From DASPFV01 sp035620975 (GTDB lineage Bacteria; Acidobacteriota; Vicinamibacteria; Vicinamibacterales; 2-12-FULL-66-21), in assembly GCA_035620975.1 (NCBI GenBank), contig DASPFV010000060.1, positions 1 to 15,211 on the forward strand: a stretch of 15,211 nucleotides of DNA, written 5' to 3'. Below the pieces are notes generated by a model. It was not told the origin of the DNA. It saw only the letters and a program-made list of their open reading frames with translations, and ran no database searches. Both the position numbers and the translations under genes were made by a program. Positions 1 to 7,960 of this stretch are shown here, piece after piece (position 1 is the first letter of the stretch; every line of letters begins with the position of its first letter).

Positions 1-146
1 GGGGCCATACGGTGCGGAAGACCATCGACTGCCTGATCGCGACGTTCTGCCTGCGCGAACAGCACGCGCTGCTGCATCGCGATCGCGACTTCGATCCGTT
101 CGAGGAATTCCTTCAACTCTCGGTTGTTCACCCCGTCGGGAGCTGA
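1..146 (+). CDS. VapC-like PIN-domain toxin, C-terminal fragment
   Basis: This is the last 47 codons of a gene that enters from the left edge; the codon frame starts at base 3 and ends at TGA 144-146. The visible peptide reads GHTVRKTIDCLIATFC, then LLHRDRDFDPFEEF and VVHPVGS. This is the usual C-terminal half of VapC-type PIN ribonucleases: the TIDCLIA helix carries a metal-binding Asp and the DRDFD segment carries the last acidic residues of the active site. In that family the protein cleaves RNA and is held inactive by a VapB antitoxin, normally encoded just upstream, which here would lie outside the window. The family call rests on these two motifs only; the N-terminal acidic residues cannot be checked. 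Confidence 0.75.
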   Translation, partial: GHTVRKTIDCLIATFCLREQHALLHRDRDFDPFEEFLQLSVVHPVGS

Positions 147-558
147 ATCGCGCGAGCAACCTTCGACGTGGTGCAACGTCTTACTCATGGACCAGTGCCA
201 TGGCGCGCAGTTCACACCCGACACCATGAAGCTCATCATGCTACTCACCGAGCGGGTCCACGGCGGGCGCATGCACCTCCGCTCCTGGTCGGGAGGCCCG
301 CTTCGGACGGATCTCTTCGAGCGCTGTGATCCCTGACGCTTCACGATAGTCTTCATCTCTCTTTCGTGCCGTCGAGAACCGCGGCAGCACCGGCGGCGTG
401 ATCAGCGCCGCGATTACGGTTCGGTGATGGAACTGCCACACCTGTCGGCACACCGCCGCCCGCGCTGATCATGGCGAGATACTTCCGCTGACCTGGTGGT
501 CGAGCGGTAGTCCACGCATGATGCATGGAACTTGCAGGGTGAGGCTCGCGAGGTTGAG
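147..558. other. Gene-free stretch
   Basis: I see no gene with a ribosome binding site or recognisable motifs here. A 49-codon open stretch from ATG 188 to TGA 334-336 (+) looks mildly protein-like (GAQFTPDTMKLIMLLTERV) but matches no family I recognise. The one structured element is a near-palindrome at 511-529: TCCACGCAT, one base, ATGCATGGA, with one mismatch between the arms. It lies 30 bases before the next gene. Confidence 0.4.
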
Positions 559-1140
559 GTGAGACTGCTTCCTGGCTGGATTGCCCTGCTATCGTTGCTG
601 TCAGATCCCGCGGTCCTTTCGGCACTGGAGGTCCGTTCGGCCGGTCCCCGCACGGAACAACCCCAGACGTACGATTCCGCCGATGTCGACGCCGACGGCG
701 TTCTTCGAATCACGACGTCGGATGGCAGAGTCGTCCTGGTACCGAAACAGGGCGAGCAGTCGTCGTTCCGCAGACCAGCCGTTTCGCCGGATCGCACCGC
801 AGTGGCCGCGCAGGCGGAGTACCCCAACTGCTGCACGTCATACGACATCCCGCTGGAGCTGGTCGTCTACACCAGAGGAAGAGTGCTTCGCTTCAAGGGC
901 ATCGGCCTTCCGATTTTTCAGTGGCACTTCGCGGATGGGGGGAGCCGGATCGCGTTCGGCCAGGAACCAGTCCATTTCGGGTGCGAAATCCACTATGAGC
1001 TGAGAGATGTTGCGTCCGGGCGACTGATCGATTCAGCAGACGTCCCGCAGCCCTGCGGACAGCGTCCAGATCCACCGGCAACGACGGTTCCGGAGTGGGT
1101 CGAGGCGCTCATCGCCGCACGGAGACAGATCACGCGTTGA
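559..1140 (+). CDS. Exported protein of unknown function
   Basis: I do not recognise this gene. The likely start is GTG 559, because GAGG (550-553) lies five bases upstream and the product then opens with a short signal-peptide-like segment (MRLLPGWIALLSLL). Reading from TTG 532 would only add nine polar residues. The product is 193 residues. The mature part alternates short beta-type segments such as GVLRITTSDGRVVLV, RRPAVSPDRTAVAAQ and FADGGSRIAFGQE, which resemble the strand pairs of PD40/WD40-like propeller blades. At under 200 residues it is too short for a full propeller. There is a Cys pair at NCCTSYD and single Cys residues at FGCEI and QPCGQ, possibly disulphides outside the cytoplasm. 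It lies 100 bases upstream of another exported protein on the same strand, which has its own promoter. Confidence 0.6.
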   Translation: MRLLPGWIALLSLLSDPAVLSALEVRSAGPRTEQPQTYDSADVDADGVLRITTSDGRVVLVPKQGEQSSFRRPAVSPDRTAVAAQAEYPNCCTSYDIPLELVVYTRGRVLRFKGIGLPIFQWHFADGGSRIAFGQEPVHFGCEIHYELRDVASGRLIDSADVPQPCGQRPDPPATTVPEWVEALIAARRQITR

Positions 1141-1150
1141 GATCACGCAT

Positions 1151-1179
1151 TTGACCTGCGCTGAGCTCGGCAGTAGACT
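1151..1179 (+). promoter_or_regulatory. Sigma-70-type promoter
   Basis: TTGACC (1151-1156) and TAGACT (1174-1179) are separated by exactly 17 bases. They match the -35 consensus at 5 of 6 and the -10 consensus at 4 of 6. Transcription would begin near 1186, about 55 bases before ATG 1241. This suggests that the NIPSNAP-like gene is transcribed independently of the gene before it. Confidence 0.55.
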
Positions 1180-1240
1180 CGCGCCGCCTCGAAGCCGATC
1201 AGGGTTTCGCGGGTTCGTTCCTCGTCTACCGGAGGCCGTC

Positions 1241-2026
1241 ATGCCACTCCGTCGCATCGCGCTGTTGGGAGCGCTGGCCCTCGTCGTCCTCACGCTGGTC
1301 CATCCGTCGGCGCAGGCGCCGAAGCCGCCCGCCGACGCGCCGCAATTGCTGCTGCTGACGTTCCAGAAGGTCCGGCCCGGCATGGGTCCGAGGTACGTCG
1401 AACTCCAGACGAAGGAGGTGATGCCGGCGCAGAAGAAGGGGGGCCTCGCCGGGCGTCAGGTCTGGAGCAGCGGGCTTTCGGGTCCGGTCGGTGAGTTCGT
1501 GTTCATCTCGCCGATTCCCAGCATGGCCCAATTCGACGACTCGTCGCCGATGGTGAAGGCGCTGGGGCAGGAGGGCGCCGCGGCGCTCAATGCCAAGGTC
1601 CGGGAGCTCGCCGAGCCGCAGGGAACGTCGATCGTGCGGACGCGGCCCGACCTGCACTACGAGCTCTCGCCTGGCGGACCGCCGCCGCCGCTGGCGGTGG
1701 TGACGATCGTCGAAGTCGTCCCAGGCAAGCGCACCGAGTTCGAGGCCTTCCTGAAGAAAGACGTGATTCCGGCGATGCAGAAGGCGAAGGCGCACTCCTA
1801 CGCAGTGGTGGAAGTGCTGTACGGCGAGAACACCGGCGGCTACATCACGGCCATCGGCATGGACTCGTACGCGACAATCGGCAAGGGACATCCATTCCAA
1901 ATCGCCCTTGGCGAGGACGGCGCACGCAAGCTCGAGGGACGCGCGTTCGGGATCGTGTCGAAGATCACCCGCTTCATCTCGCGCTATCGCCCCGAGTTGA
2001 GCTGGTCGGCCCAGTCCACGAGCTGA
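1241..2026 (+). CDS. Exported protein with two NIPSNAP/ABM-like domains
   Basis: The start at ATG 1241 follows a perfect GGAGG (1231-1235) by five bases. The product has 261 residues and begins with a clear signal peptide (PLRRIALLGALALVVLTLV, ending near HPSAQA). The mature protein holds two similar halves. One starts at LLLLTFQKVRPGMGPRYVEL and continues to KEVMPAQKKGG; the other starts at VVTIVEVVPGKRTEFEAFL and continues to KDVIPAMQKAK. The pattern of beta strand, x-V-x-PG, helix and x-(V/E)-x-P-A-x-(Q)-K repeats, as expected of a dimeric alpha-beta barrel (ferredoxin-like) such as NIPSNAP or antibiotic-biosynthesis-monooxygenase folds. With two copies in one chain, the protein could form the barrel on its own. 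No catalytic residues are evident, so the role is unknown. Its gene ends 62 bases from the convergent kinase gene. Confidence 0.8.
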   Translation: MPLRRIALLGALALVVLTLVHPSAQAPKPPADAPQLLLLTFQKVRPGMGPRYVELQTKEVMPAQKKGGLAGRQVWSSGLSGPVGEFVFISPIPSMAQFDDSSPMVKALGQEGAAALNAKVRELAEPQGTSIVRTRPDLHYELSPGGPPPPLAVVTIVEVVPGKRTEFEAFLKKDVIPAMQKAKAHSYAVVEVLYGENTGGYITAIGMDSYATIGKGHPFQIALGEDGARKLEGRAFGIVSKITRFISRYRPELSWSAQSTS

Positions 2027-2088
2027 AGCGCGACCGAATCCGATCCACCGGCGGCGGGGCAGCCGCGAGAACGGGGCTGGGTGCCGCG

Positions 2089-4701
2089 TCATTTCAGGAT
2101 CTCGATCATGCCGATGTCCGACTCGTAGTTCTCGAGCCCTTCGAGGACCATGCGGCGGCCGTCGGGATGAACGTCGAAGCGGGCGATCCACGTGCCGTCG
2201 GCCGGTCTCTTGAAGAACCCGATGTCCTTCAGCACGACCGTCCGCTGTGCGTCTGCCGAGATCCGCCAGAGCGTGCCTTTCAGGTCGGGCCGGCCCTCGA
2301 TGAACAGCAGGCTGTCGCGGCGGTCCCACGCAAACCAGATGACCCAGCCGCCGAACACCTGGCGGGCCGTTCCAGCGAGCGACGAGACCCACAGGCCGGG
2401 CTTGTCGCTGGCCCCGGGACCTTCGGCCCGGGTGGCGAACGCGAACAGTTTGCCATCGTCGGCCCAGAGAGGATCGCCAAGGAGGTCCGGCACCGGTTCG
2501 CGACGTTGCGTGGCCGGATCGAAGATCTCACCGGTCGTCGACGAGGTTCTGTAGAGAATCCGTCCGTCCCGGCCGATGTCTCCCCATCCCCAATAGGGAA
2601 ACCACGGCTTCATTGCGAGCACCTGCGGGGCGCCGCCGGCGAGAGGGATGCGGCGCAGCCTGGCGTCTTCGTCCCAGCCCGATCGGCTGTAGATAATCAG
2701 GTCCTGTCCGTCCGGCGTCCAGCGGGGATACACGTTCGTTCGGCGATCGTCCTCCACCACCTGCGTCGCGTTGCCGCCGTCGGCGTCCATCAGCCAGATG
2801 CCCTCCCGTTCAGCGCCGCTGCGATTGGTGAAGTACGCGATCCGCCGGCCGTCGGGCGAGTAGCGCGGTGCGGTCTCGCTTCGCGAGAGGTCCTTCGTCA
2901 GCCACGTGCGCCGTCCGAGCGACGCCGGATCCAGACTGACCTCCGCGAGATTCGTGTTGGCACGGTAACTCGCGAACACGATGCGTGTGCCGTCGGTCGA
3001 GACATCAACTTCGACGTCGTCACCCTGCCCCGCCGTGATTTGCGCAAGCTCTGACGTGGCGAGGGTCAGCCGCCAGATGTTCAACGTCCCGCCGCGGCTC
3101 GACGAAAAGTAGATGAAGCGGCCGTCGGGCGACCACGCCGGAGACAGGACAAGTGCGTCGTCGTTGGTCAGGTCACGGACGGTACCCGTGTCGAGATCGA
3201 TGACGGCGACTTCGCTGCGCGGTCCAAGCCGCCGGCGGATGAAGGCGACCGATCGGCCGCTGCGATCGAATGCCGGCTGGTCGTGGAAGATCGGCGCCGG
3301 CTCGGGCTTGGTCACCTGTCTCACGTTGGCGCCGTCGGCGTCGCACGTCCAGATGACGTTCGCTGAGCTGTAGGCGATGCGCCGACCGTCGGCCGTCCAT
3401 GTCGGGGAAAACGCCTTCGCGACCACCCGGCGCGGCGTACCGGGGAAGGCCGGCGTCACCCAGATGTCCTGGAGGCCGGCGTCGTTCAGACGCGAGTACA
3501 ACAGCCTCGTGCCGTCCGGCGACCATCTGGGCCGCGACTCGACGTTCGGATCGTTGGTGAGACGCACCAGCCCGCCGCCGGTGACCAGCCCGACGTACAG
3601 GTCCCACTGACCGTCGCGATTCGAGACGAACGCCAGCGACCGTCCATCCGGCGAGAGCGAGGGCTGCGCCTCCACGCCGGCGAAGTTCGTGACCATGCTG
3701 AACCGCATCGATGGCGGCGTCTCGCGCTCGGGTGCGCGCCGCGGAAAGACGAGTGCGGCGGCCGCAACCGCGATGGCGACCGCAGCCACCACCCATGGAA
3801 TCACGACAGCGATCGACCGTGCCGGGCGGGCGCCCGCAGGTCCGGCCCCCGGCACCGCCTCGGACGCGGCATCCTCCAGCTCCAGAAGGGCGTCGCCGAT
3901 GTCGCGCAGCCGACGGGCCGGGTCCTTCTCGAGGCATCGGCGGACGAGATCGCGGACGCGTCGTGGGGTCGCGCCCGGCAGTGCGTTCCAATCGGGCTCG
4001 CGGGTGACGATGGCGGCGAAGACGTCCGCGAGCGAGTCGCCCGGGAACGGCCGGCGGCCGGTCAACATCTCGAACAGCACGCCGCCAAACGCCCAGATGT
4101 CGGTGCGCTTGTCGACGCTCTGCCCGCGCGCCTGCTCCGGGCTCATGTAAGCGGCCGTGCCGACAATCTGTCCGCCGTCAGAAGGGGACGCGCTGAGGGT
4201 CAATGAGTGGCCGCTCCCCGGCGACATCGCTTTCGCCAGCCCGAAGTCGACGAGCTTCACCTGCAGGTCCGCGGTGAGCCGGATGTTCGAGGGCTTGAGA
4301 TCCCGGTGGATGATTCCGTGAACATGGGCCGCGTCGAGGCCCGCCGCGATTTGACGGGCAAGGACGATCGCGTCCCGCACCGGAATCGGACCGCGTGCGA
4401 TGCGATCCGCCAGCGTCTCGCCGTCCACGAACTGCATCACCAGGAAGTTCACGCCCTGGTCGGTGCCGACGTCGTACAGCGGACAGATGTTCAGGTGCTC
4501 GACGGCGGCGATCGCGCGGGCCTCACGCTCGAACCGTTCCAGGAGGCCGGGCACCGCCGCGACCTGGGCCGGAAGGATCTTGAGCGCGACGGTGCGATTG
4601 AGACGGGTGTCGCTCGCACGGTAGACCTCGCCCATGGCGCCCGCGCCGGCAAGCGCCTCGACCCGATACGGGCCGAGCGTGACGCCCGGAGACAGTGTCA
4701 T
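2089..4701 (-). CDS. Membrane Ser/Thr protein kinase with C-terminal TolB/PD40 propeller
   Basis: This 870-residue protein has a PknB-type kinase domain at about 10-275. All the key elements are present: glycine loop GAGAMGEVY, Lys41 in VALKIL, Glu60 in the C-helix, catalytic HRDLKPSN (Asp134), DFG at 152-154, SPEQARG in place of APE, and DIWAFG. A single membrane helix follows at about 297-320. From about 330 to the end are PD40/WD40-like strands with repeated (S/W)PDGRxIAF-type motifs, forming a TolB-like propeller placed outside the membrane. The design suggests a receptor kinase that couples an external ligand or partner to cytoplasmic phosphorylation; the ligand is unknown. I chose ATG 4701 because the kinase fold begins nine residues later and GGTGG lies just upstream. 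The same frame stays open upstream to 4899 but reads a groEL remnant there. Its convergent neighbour ends at 2026. Confidence 0.93.
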   Translation of the reverse strand: MTLSPGVTLGPYRVEALAGAGAMGEVYRASDTRLNRTVALKILPAQVAAVPGLLERFEREARAIAAVEHLNICPLYDVGTDQGVNFLVMQFVDGETLADRIARGPIPVRDAIVLARQIAAGLDAAHVHGIIHRDLKPSNIRLTADLQVKLVDFGLAKAMSPGSGHSLTLSASPSDGGQIVGTAAYMSPEQARGQSVDKRTDIWAFGGVLFEMLTGRRPFPGDSLADVFAAIVTREPDWNALPGATPRRVRDLVRRCLEKDPARRLRDIGDALLELEDAASEAVPGAGPAGARPARSIAVVIPWVVAAVAIAVAAAALVFPRRAPERETPPSMRFSMVTNFAGVEAQPSLSPDGRSLAFVSNRDGQWDLYVGLVTGGGLVRLTNDPNVESRPRWSPDGTRLLYSRLNDAGLQDIWVTPAFPGTPRRVVAKAFSPTWTADGRRIAYSSANVIWTCDADGANVRQVTKPEPAPIFHDQPAFDRSGRSVAFIRRRLGPRSEVAVIDLDTGTVRDLTNDDALVLSPAWSPDGRFIYFSSSRGGTLNIWRLTLATSELAQITAGQGDDVEVDVSTDGTRIVFASYRANTNLAEVSLDPASLGRRTWLTKDLSRSETAPRYSPDGRRIAYFTNRSGAEREGIWLMDADGGNATQVVEDDRRTNVYPRWTPDGQDLIIYSRSGWDEDARLRRIPLAGGAPQVLAMKPWFPYWGWGDIGRDGRILYRTSSTTGEIFDPATQRREPVPDLLGDPLWADDGKLFAFATRAEGPGASDKPGLWVSSLAGTARQVFGGWVIWFAWDRRDSLLFIEGRPDLKGTLWRISADAQRTVVLKDIGFFKRPADGTWIARFDVHPDGRRMVLEGLENYESDIGMIEILK

Positions 4702-4829
4702 GACGCCACCGTGGCAGGGCAAGATTACTGGAGAGTCGATCCCTGGCCAAGTCAGGCCGCAGGGCTTGCCAGCCGTATCTCCCCGGCTGAGTTGACCGGG
4801 GGATGGCCGTCGCCGGGACAGGACGGCCG

Positions 4830-5040
4830 TCGTACGCCGGCCGCCGCTTCCTTCCGCGATCGCGCGGCCGCCGGTCAGCCCGGCGATGTCCTCGAGCATC
4901 GCCTGGCGGCGATCACAGACGCCCGGCGCGTTGCCGGCGCGGCCTGCGGCGTGCCACGCAGCTCGTTGACGACCAGCGTCGCCAACGCTTCACCATCTAC
5001 GTCCTCGGCGATGATCACCAGCGGACGGACGGTCCGCGCG
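4830..5040 (-). pseudogene. groEL (chaperonin) fragment, frameshifted
   Basis: Read on the minus strand from about 5033, one frame gives VRPLVIIAEDVDGEALATL followed by VVNELRGTPQAAP. This closely matches the conserved GroEL segment around KPLLIIAEDVEGEALATL and VVNKLRGT. After a one-base loss near 4935 the match continues in another frame as APGVCDRRQAMLEDIAGL and TGGRAIAE, equivalent to GroEL APGFGDRRKAMLEDIA and its continuation. The match stops at both ends, covering roughly 70 of about 540 GroEL residues (apical domain). It cannot make a chaperonin. It lies between the kinase gene and the 5.1 kb gene, and its second frame runs openly into the kinase frame, which would mislead automatic start calling. 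The homology is from memory of the GroEL sequence but is long and specific. Confidence 0.85.
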
Positions 5041-5044
5041 CGTC

Positions 5045-5081
5045 ATGATGCATACATAGTAGCCTGCCTATGCATGCACAT
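5045..5081. repeat. Imperfect inverted repeat, possible operator or hairpin
   Basis: ATGATGCATACATAG (5045-5059) faces CTATGCATGCACAT (5068-5081) across an 8-base loop. Pairing covers 13 base pairs, with one A/C mismatch and one bulged A. It lies right at the edge of the groEL fragment and about 65 bases before the next start codon on the plus strand. It could be a transcription-factor site or an RNA hairpin in the leader. It is AT-rich compared with the surroundings. Confidence 0.5.
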
Positions 5082-5145
5082 CCGCCGTCCGCTCTGGACC
5101 AGGCTCGGAGCACTGGTTCCATCAGCGGTCATTCGGGAGGGCACC

Positions 5146-5649
5146 TTGGCCATGCGGGTCTATCGAATTACACGAGATGTCAGCGGGGAGGCGTACAGGC
5201 GTGTACTCGAGGCCGCACTCGACGAGGCCAGCACCTTCTCGCTGGTCTGGCGCCACCAGTTGCGCTTCGCGGCCAGCGCGACTGAAGTCGGGAACGCCCT
5301 TCGTGGGTTGCAGCTGCGCAAGGAGACACGCCACCGATGGCCGGGGACCATCTTGCACGGGAAGGCGCAGCGCGCGTCGGTCGTGACGTATCGTGCCGCA
5401 CCGGCGGCGCTTCCGACGCTCCTTGAACCCGGTTCGCTGTTCGCGTGGCGAGCGCCAACATATCCAGAGGACCTCTCCTTCGCCACCGACAAGGCCGTCT
5501 GTCTCGCAACGGTGTCCCATGAAGCGGATGGCTGGATAATTTCACCGTCGCTCGCGCGTGCCGTCGGCCAGAGTGTGACCCTGGTTCGAGAGACCATGGA
5601 CGAACGGGAGTGGGCATTGTTCAAGAATGATGACCGCATTAAGAATTGA
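5146..5649 (+). CDS. Conserved hypothetical protein with PEDL...SHE motifs
   Basis: GGGAGG (5135-5140) lies five bases before TTG 5146, which is followed two codons later by ATG 5152; either start works, giving 167 or 165 residues. The product opens MRVYRITRDVSGEAYRRVLE. It contains RHRWPGTI near residue 60, AWRAPTYPEDLSF near residue 104, and LATVSHEADGWII near 120-132. From memory, this combination (WPGT, then W-x(2)-P-x-x-PEDL-x-F, then (T/S)-(V/I)-SHE) occurs in a widespread family of about 160-residue bacterial proteins with no assigned function; I cannot name a Pfam entry. There is no signal peptide or membrane helix, so it is probably cytoplasmic. No partner gene is adjacent on the same strand. 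The gene converges with the gene ending at 5669, 19 bases away. An inverted repeat lies upstream. Confidence 0.75.
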   Translation: MAMRVYRITRDVSGEAYRRVLEAALDEASTFSLVWRHQLRFAASATEVGNALRGLQLRKETRHRWPGTILHGKAQRASVVTYRAAPAALPTLLEPGSLFAWRAPTYPEDLSFATDKAVCLATVSHEADGWIISPSLARAVGQSVTLVRETMDEREWALFKNDDRIKN

Positions 5650-5668
5650 TTTGGTAGAACCGAAGCGG

Positions 5669-5962
5669 CTAAGAGGCCTTCAGCAGTGAGGCTCTAACGG
5701 CTGCTGGTACGTCGATCGCGACGAAGCGATCGGCAGAAAACAAATAGTCCTCGCCGCTCTCGTCGACGACGCGAATGTCGCCATCCTTCCCGGCATTCTT
5801 GTCTGGCAGAACAACATAGATTTTGTTGCGCTCGAGCGAGGCCTCGTAGCCGTCGTTGTCCACACATACCGCGAACTGGTGGCGCGACGTGGTCGACGCG
5901 CGTGGCCTAGTCGAGGTACCTCTTGCGTTTGAGTTCCTTTTTGCCGATGCCGTGTGCTTCAT
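5669..5962 (-). CDS. Small conserved hypothetical protein (GYEASLE...DESGEDYLF family)
   Basis: The conserved part is about 70 residues: FAVCVDNDGYEASLERNKIY, a short linker with VLPD, then RVVDESGEDYLFSADRFVAI. I recognise this pattern as a common small bacterial protein of unknown function, probably a beta-rich SH3-like fold. The start is a problem. ATG 5962 adds about 28 residues of basic, low-quality sequence that overlaps the neighbouring small gene in another frame. The family normally begins just before the (R/K)xQF segment, and here that position is ACG (5888-5890), which may be a lost ATG. The gene sits directly after the interrupted gene at 5907-6137, and the two probably formed an operon. 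Function is unknown and expression doubtful. Confidence 0.6.
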   Translation of the reverse strand: MKHTASAKRNSNARGTSTRPRASTTSRHQFAVCVDNDGYEASLERNKIYVVLPDKNAGKDGDIRVVDESGEDYLFSADRFVAIDVPAAVRASLLKAS

Positions 5963-6137
5963 ACCAGTGCAGTTCCGCGAGCCGAATCCGGCCGTTCTTC
6001 AGTCGGATTCGTGCAACCTTTCATTTTTCTCCAACGGCCTTGCCGTACAACCGACGGAGCCGCGGCAGTTCGCGGATCCCGGTTCCGGTTGCTATCGTCT
6101 CAACGTCGGCGACGTCGCCGACGAGTTCGAACTCCAT
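5907..6137 (-). pseudogene. Small conserved hypothetical gene interrupted by a stop
   Basis: From ATG 6137 the frame reads MEFELVGDVADVETIATGTG, then IRELPRLRRLYGK, and hits TGA at 6021-6023. It resumes in the same frame as VARIRLKNGRIRLAELHWYE and AHGIGKKELKRKRYLD, ending at TAG 5907-5909. From memory this is a known small family of about 75 residues (IRE-x-xRLRR-x-YGxGRWRK, then AELHWYEAxGIGxKExKxKRYLD). The expected GRWRKMKG stretch is present across the stop, but in the +1 frame (CGT TGG AGA AAA ATG AAA GGT). A single-base loss before it and a compensating change after it therefore create the stop. The gene is broken unless the assembly is wrong here. It lies directly before the other small conserved gene. 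Confidence 0.75.
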
Positions 6138-6158
6138 TCTCGGGCCATCGTAACAACG

Positions 6159-6605
6159 TCAACGAGCAGCCATCCAAACCATCGGTATCGTTACGGCGGC
6201 GGCATTAAGCGTCAAGCTCAGAAAACCGAACAGGCGGTCGGTTTCGTTTCGTCGCAGATGCAGTAGCGACACCACGACGCCTCCGGCAGCACAGAGCACT
6301 GCGCCCGCGAAAACAGCCAGCCCCCACTCGGGCTGCCGGATCGGATCGGGGAAGGTCATCATCAGCCAAACGGTCACAGCCGCCAGGAGGACCGACCCGG
6401 CAGAAAAGGTCGCAACTAGGCCGTGATCGGTCGAAGGCCCAACTCCCGATCCAACGAGGTCCAACAGCAAGTCGGTGATCAGGCTCACGTACGGGCTCTC
6501 GCTCCCCGTCCAGTCTAGCCTGACGAGCAGCTGGTAGCGCAGTCGCTTCGGGCTCTTTCCTTCCCGCGCAGGAGCCGAGGCGGGGGCCAAAGGGCCGAAC
6601 CCCAT
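6159..6605 (-). CDS. Small membrane protein of unknown function
   Basis: I do not recognise the family. The start chosen is ATG 6605, with AGAAGGGGACC immediately upstream as ribosome binding site; the frame is open to 6710 but that part has no binding site. The product is 148 residues. After a basic cytoplasmic-type N-terminus (about 1-40, rich in Arg and Lys) come hydrophobic segments at about 52-62 (SLITDLLLDLVG, weak), 70-90 (SAGSVLLAAVTVWLMMTF), 98-117 (GLAVFAGAVLCAAGGVVV) and 128-146 (LSLTLNAAAVTIPMVWMAA). This predicts three membrane helices plus a possible re-entrant segment. It ends 22 bases before the interrupted small gene on the same strand. No domain suggests an activity. Confidence 0.6.
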   Translation of the reverse strand: MGFGPLAPASAPAREGKSPKRLRYQLLVRLDWTGSESPYVSLITDLLLDLVGSGVGPSTDHGLVATFSAGSVLLAAVTVWLMMTFPDPIRQPEWGLAVFAGAVLCAAGGVVVSLLHLRRNETDRLFGFLSLTLNAAAVTIPMVWMAAR

Positions 6606-6885
6606 TCGGTCCCCTTCTCTTCTCCTCCTCTTGGTGATCCACTTCAGCAAACGAAAATGCCTAAGCGGGCCGTCACGTGCCGTAAGTTCCTGCACGAAAG
6701 TGAGCGACACCCTCTTCGGCGCGAAACGTGACCCACCGGCGTGTACGAGGGGGGTCGCTCACGCCCGATTCCCAGCAGCGGTCGTCCGGCAGAGGATCAT
6801 CTCGCGCGTCGCTCGCGCCGTCGACTCAGGTGGCCGGGAAAAACAGACGACCGATGATCCCGGAACGATCGCCTCCTGCTCAGCC

Positions 6886-7603
<718 letters not shown>

Positions 7604-7716
7604 AGGACTGGTACTGAGCCTCCGCCTGCTCATTCGGCGCTCGCTCGAATCGGTCTCACTCCGATCCGCATCGCGTGGCGCCCTCTGCGCAGGTCGACTG
7701 CGGCCCAAAGAAACCG

Positions 7717-7746
7717 ATTATAGGCTCTTCCACGCGGGCAGTGCAA
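7717..7746 (-). promoter_or_regulatory. Promoter for tRNA-Asp
   Basis: On the minus strand TTGCAC (7746-7741) and a perfect TATAAT (7722-7717) are 18 bases apart. The spacer ends CGCGTGGAAGAGCC, and a near copy of this (CGCGTGGAAGGCAC) precedes the TATAAT upstream of tRNA-Val. The leader to the mature tRNA would be about 107 bases. Confidence 0.65.
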
Positions 7747-7843
7747 GCACGGCGGCGGGTCCGAGGCGCCTCGCCGCAACGCGTGCGTCGTCGTGCCAGG
7801 CTGAAACCGACGGTGCTCGCGCGGCCACAACTGGCGGGCGGCT

Positions 7844-7960
7844 CTAGAGCGTGGTCCGCCCGGGCGCCACGCGCCGGCGCAGGAAGGCGGTCCGGCGCCC
7901 CGGCGGCAGCGCCTGCCACCGCCGAATCAGCTCGCGCAGGTTACGGTCGCTTTCGCTTGC
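7844..7960 (-). pseudogene. Frameshifted C-terminal tail of the nucleotidyltransferase gene
   Basis: In the +1 frame relative to the main gene, the minus strand reads LAALASESDRNLRELIRRWQ, then ALPPGRRTAFLRRRV and PGRTTL, ending at TAG 7844-7846. From memory, nucleotidyltransferase-fold proteins of this type often end with exactly such a helix (ESDxxLRxxIRRxxALPPxxRTxFLRxRxxxGxxxL). The main frame instead ends early in a basic, unlikely RKRKRP. The frames would join by a one-base change near 7955-7990. This implies either an inactivating frameshift or a sequencing error. Confidence 0.6.

Noticed and set aside
188..336. 49-codon open stretch containing GAQFTPDTMKLIMLL
   Set aside because: It looks mildly protein-like but has no binding site, no recognised family and no conserved start, so it is not called.
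2051..2066. GCGGC/GCCGC hairpin between the convergent genes as terminator
   Set aside because: The stem is only five base pairs and no T-tract follows on either strand.
4702..4899. 66-residue N-terminal extension of the kinase starting MLEDIAG
   Set aside because: The sequence is the tail of the groEL fragment, not kinase. ATG 4701 lies nine residues before the kinase fold.
4207..5145. Upstream extension of the 5.1 kb gene to 4207
   Set aside because: The extension is antisense to the kinase and the groEL fragment. The real start has GGGAGG just before TTG 5146/ATG 5152.
6021..6023. In-frame TGA as selenocysteine
   Set aside because: No SECIS-like hairpin was evident, the position is not Cys in the family as I recall it, and the +1 frame shows the native residues, so indels explain it better.
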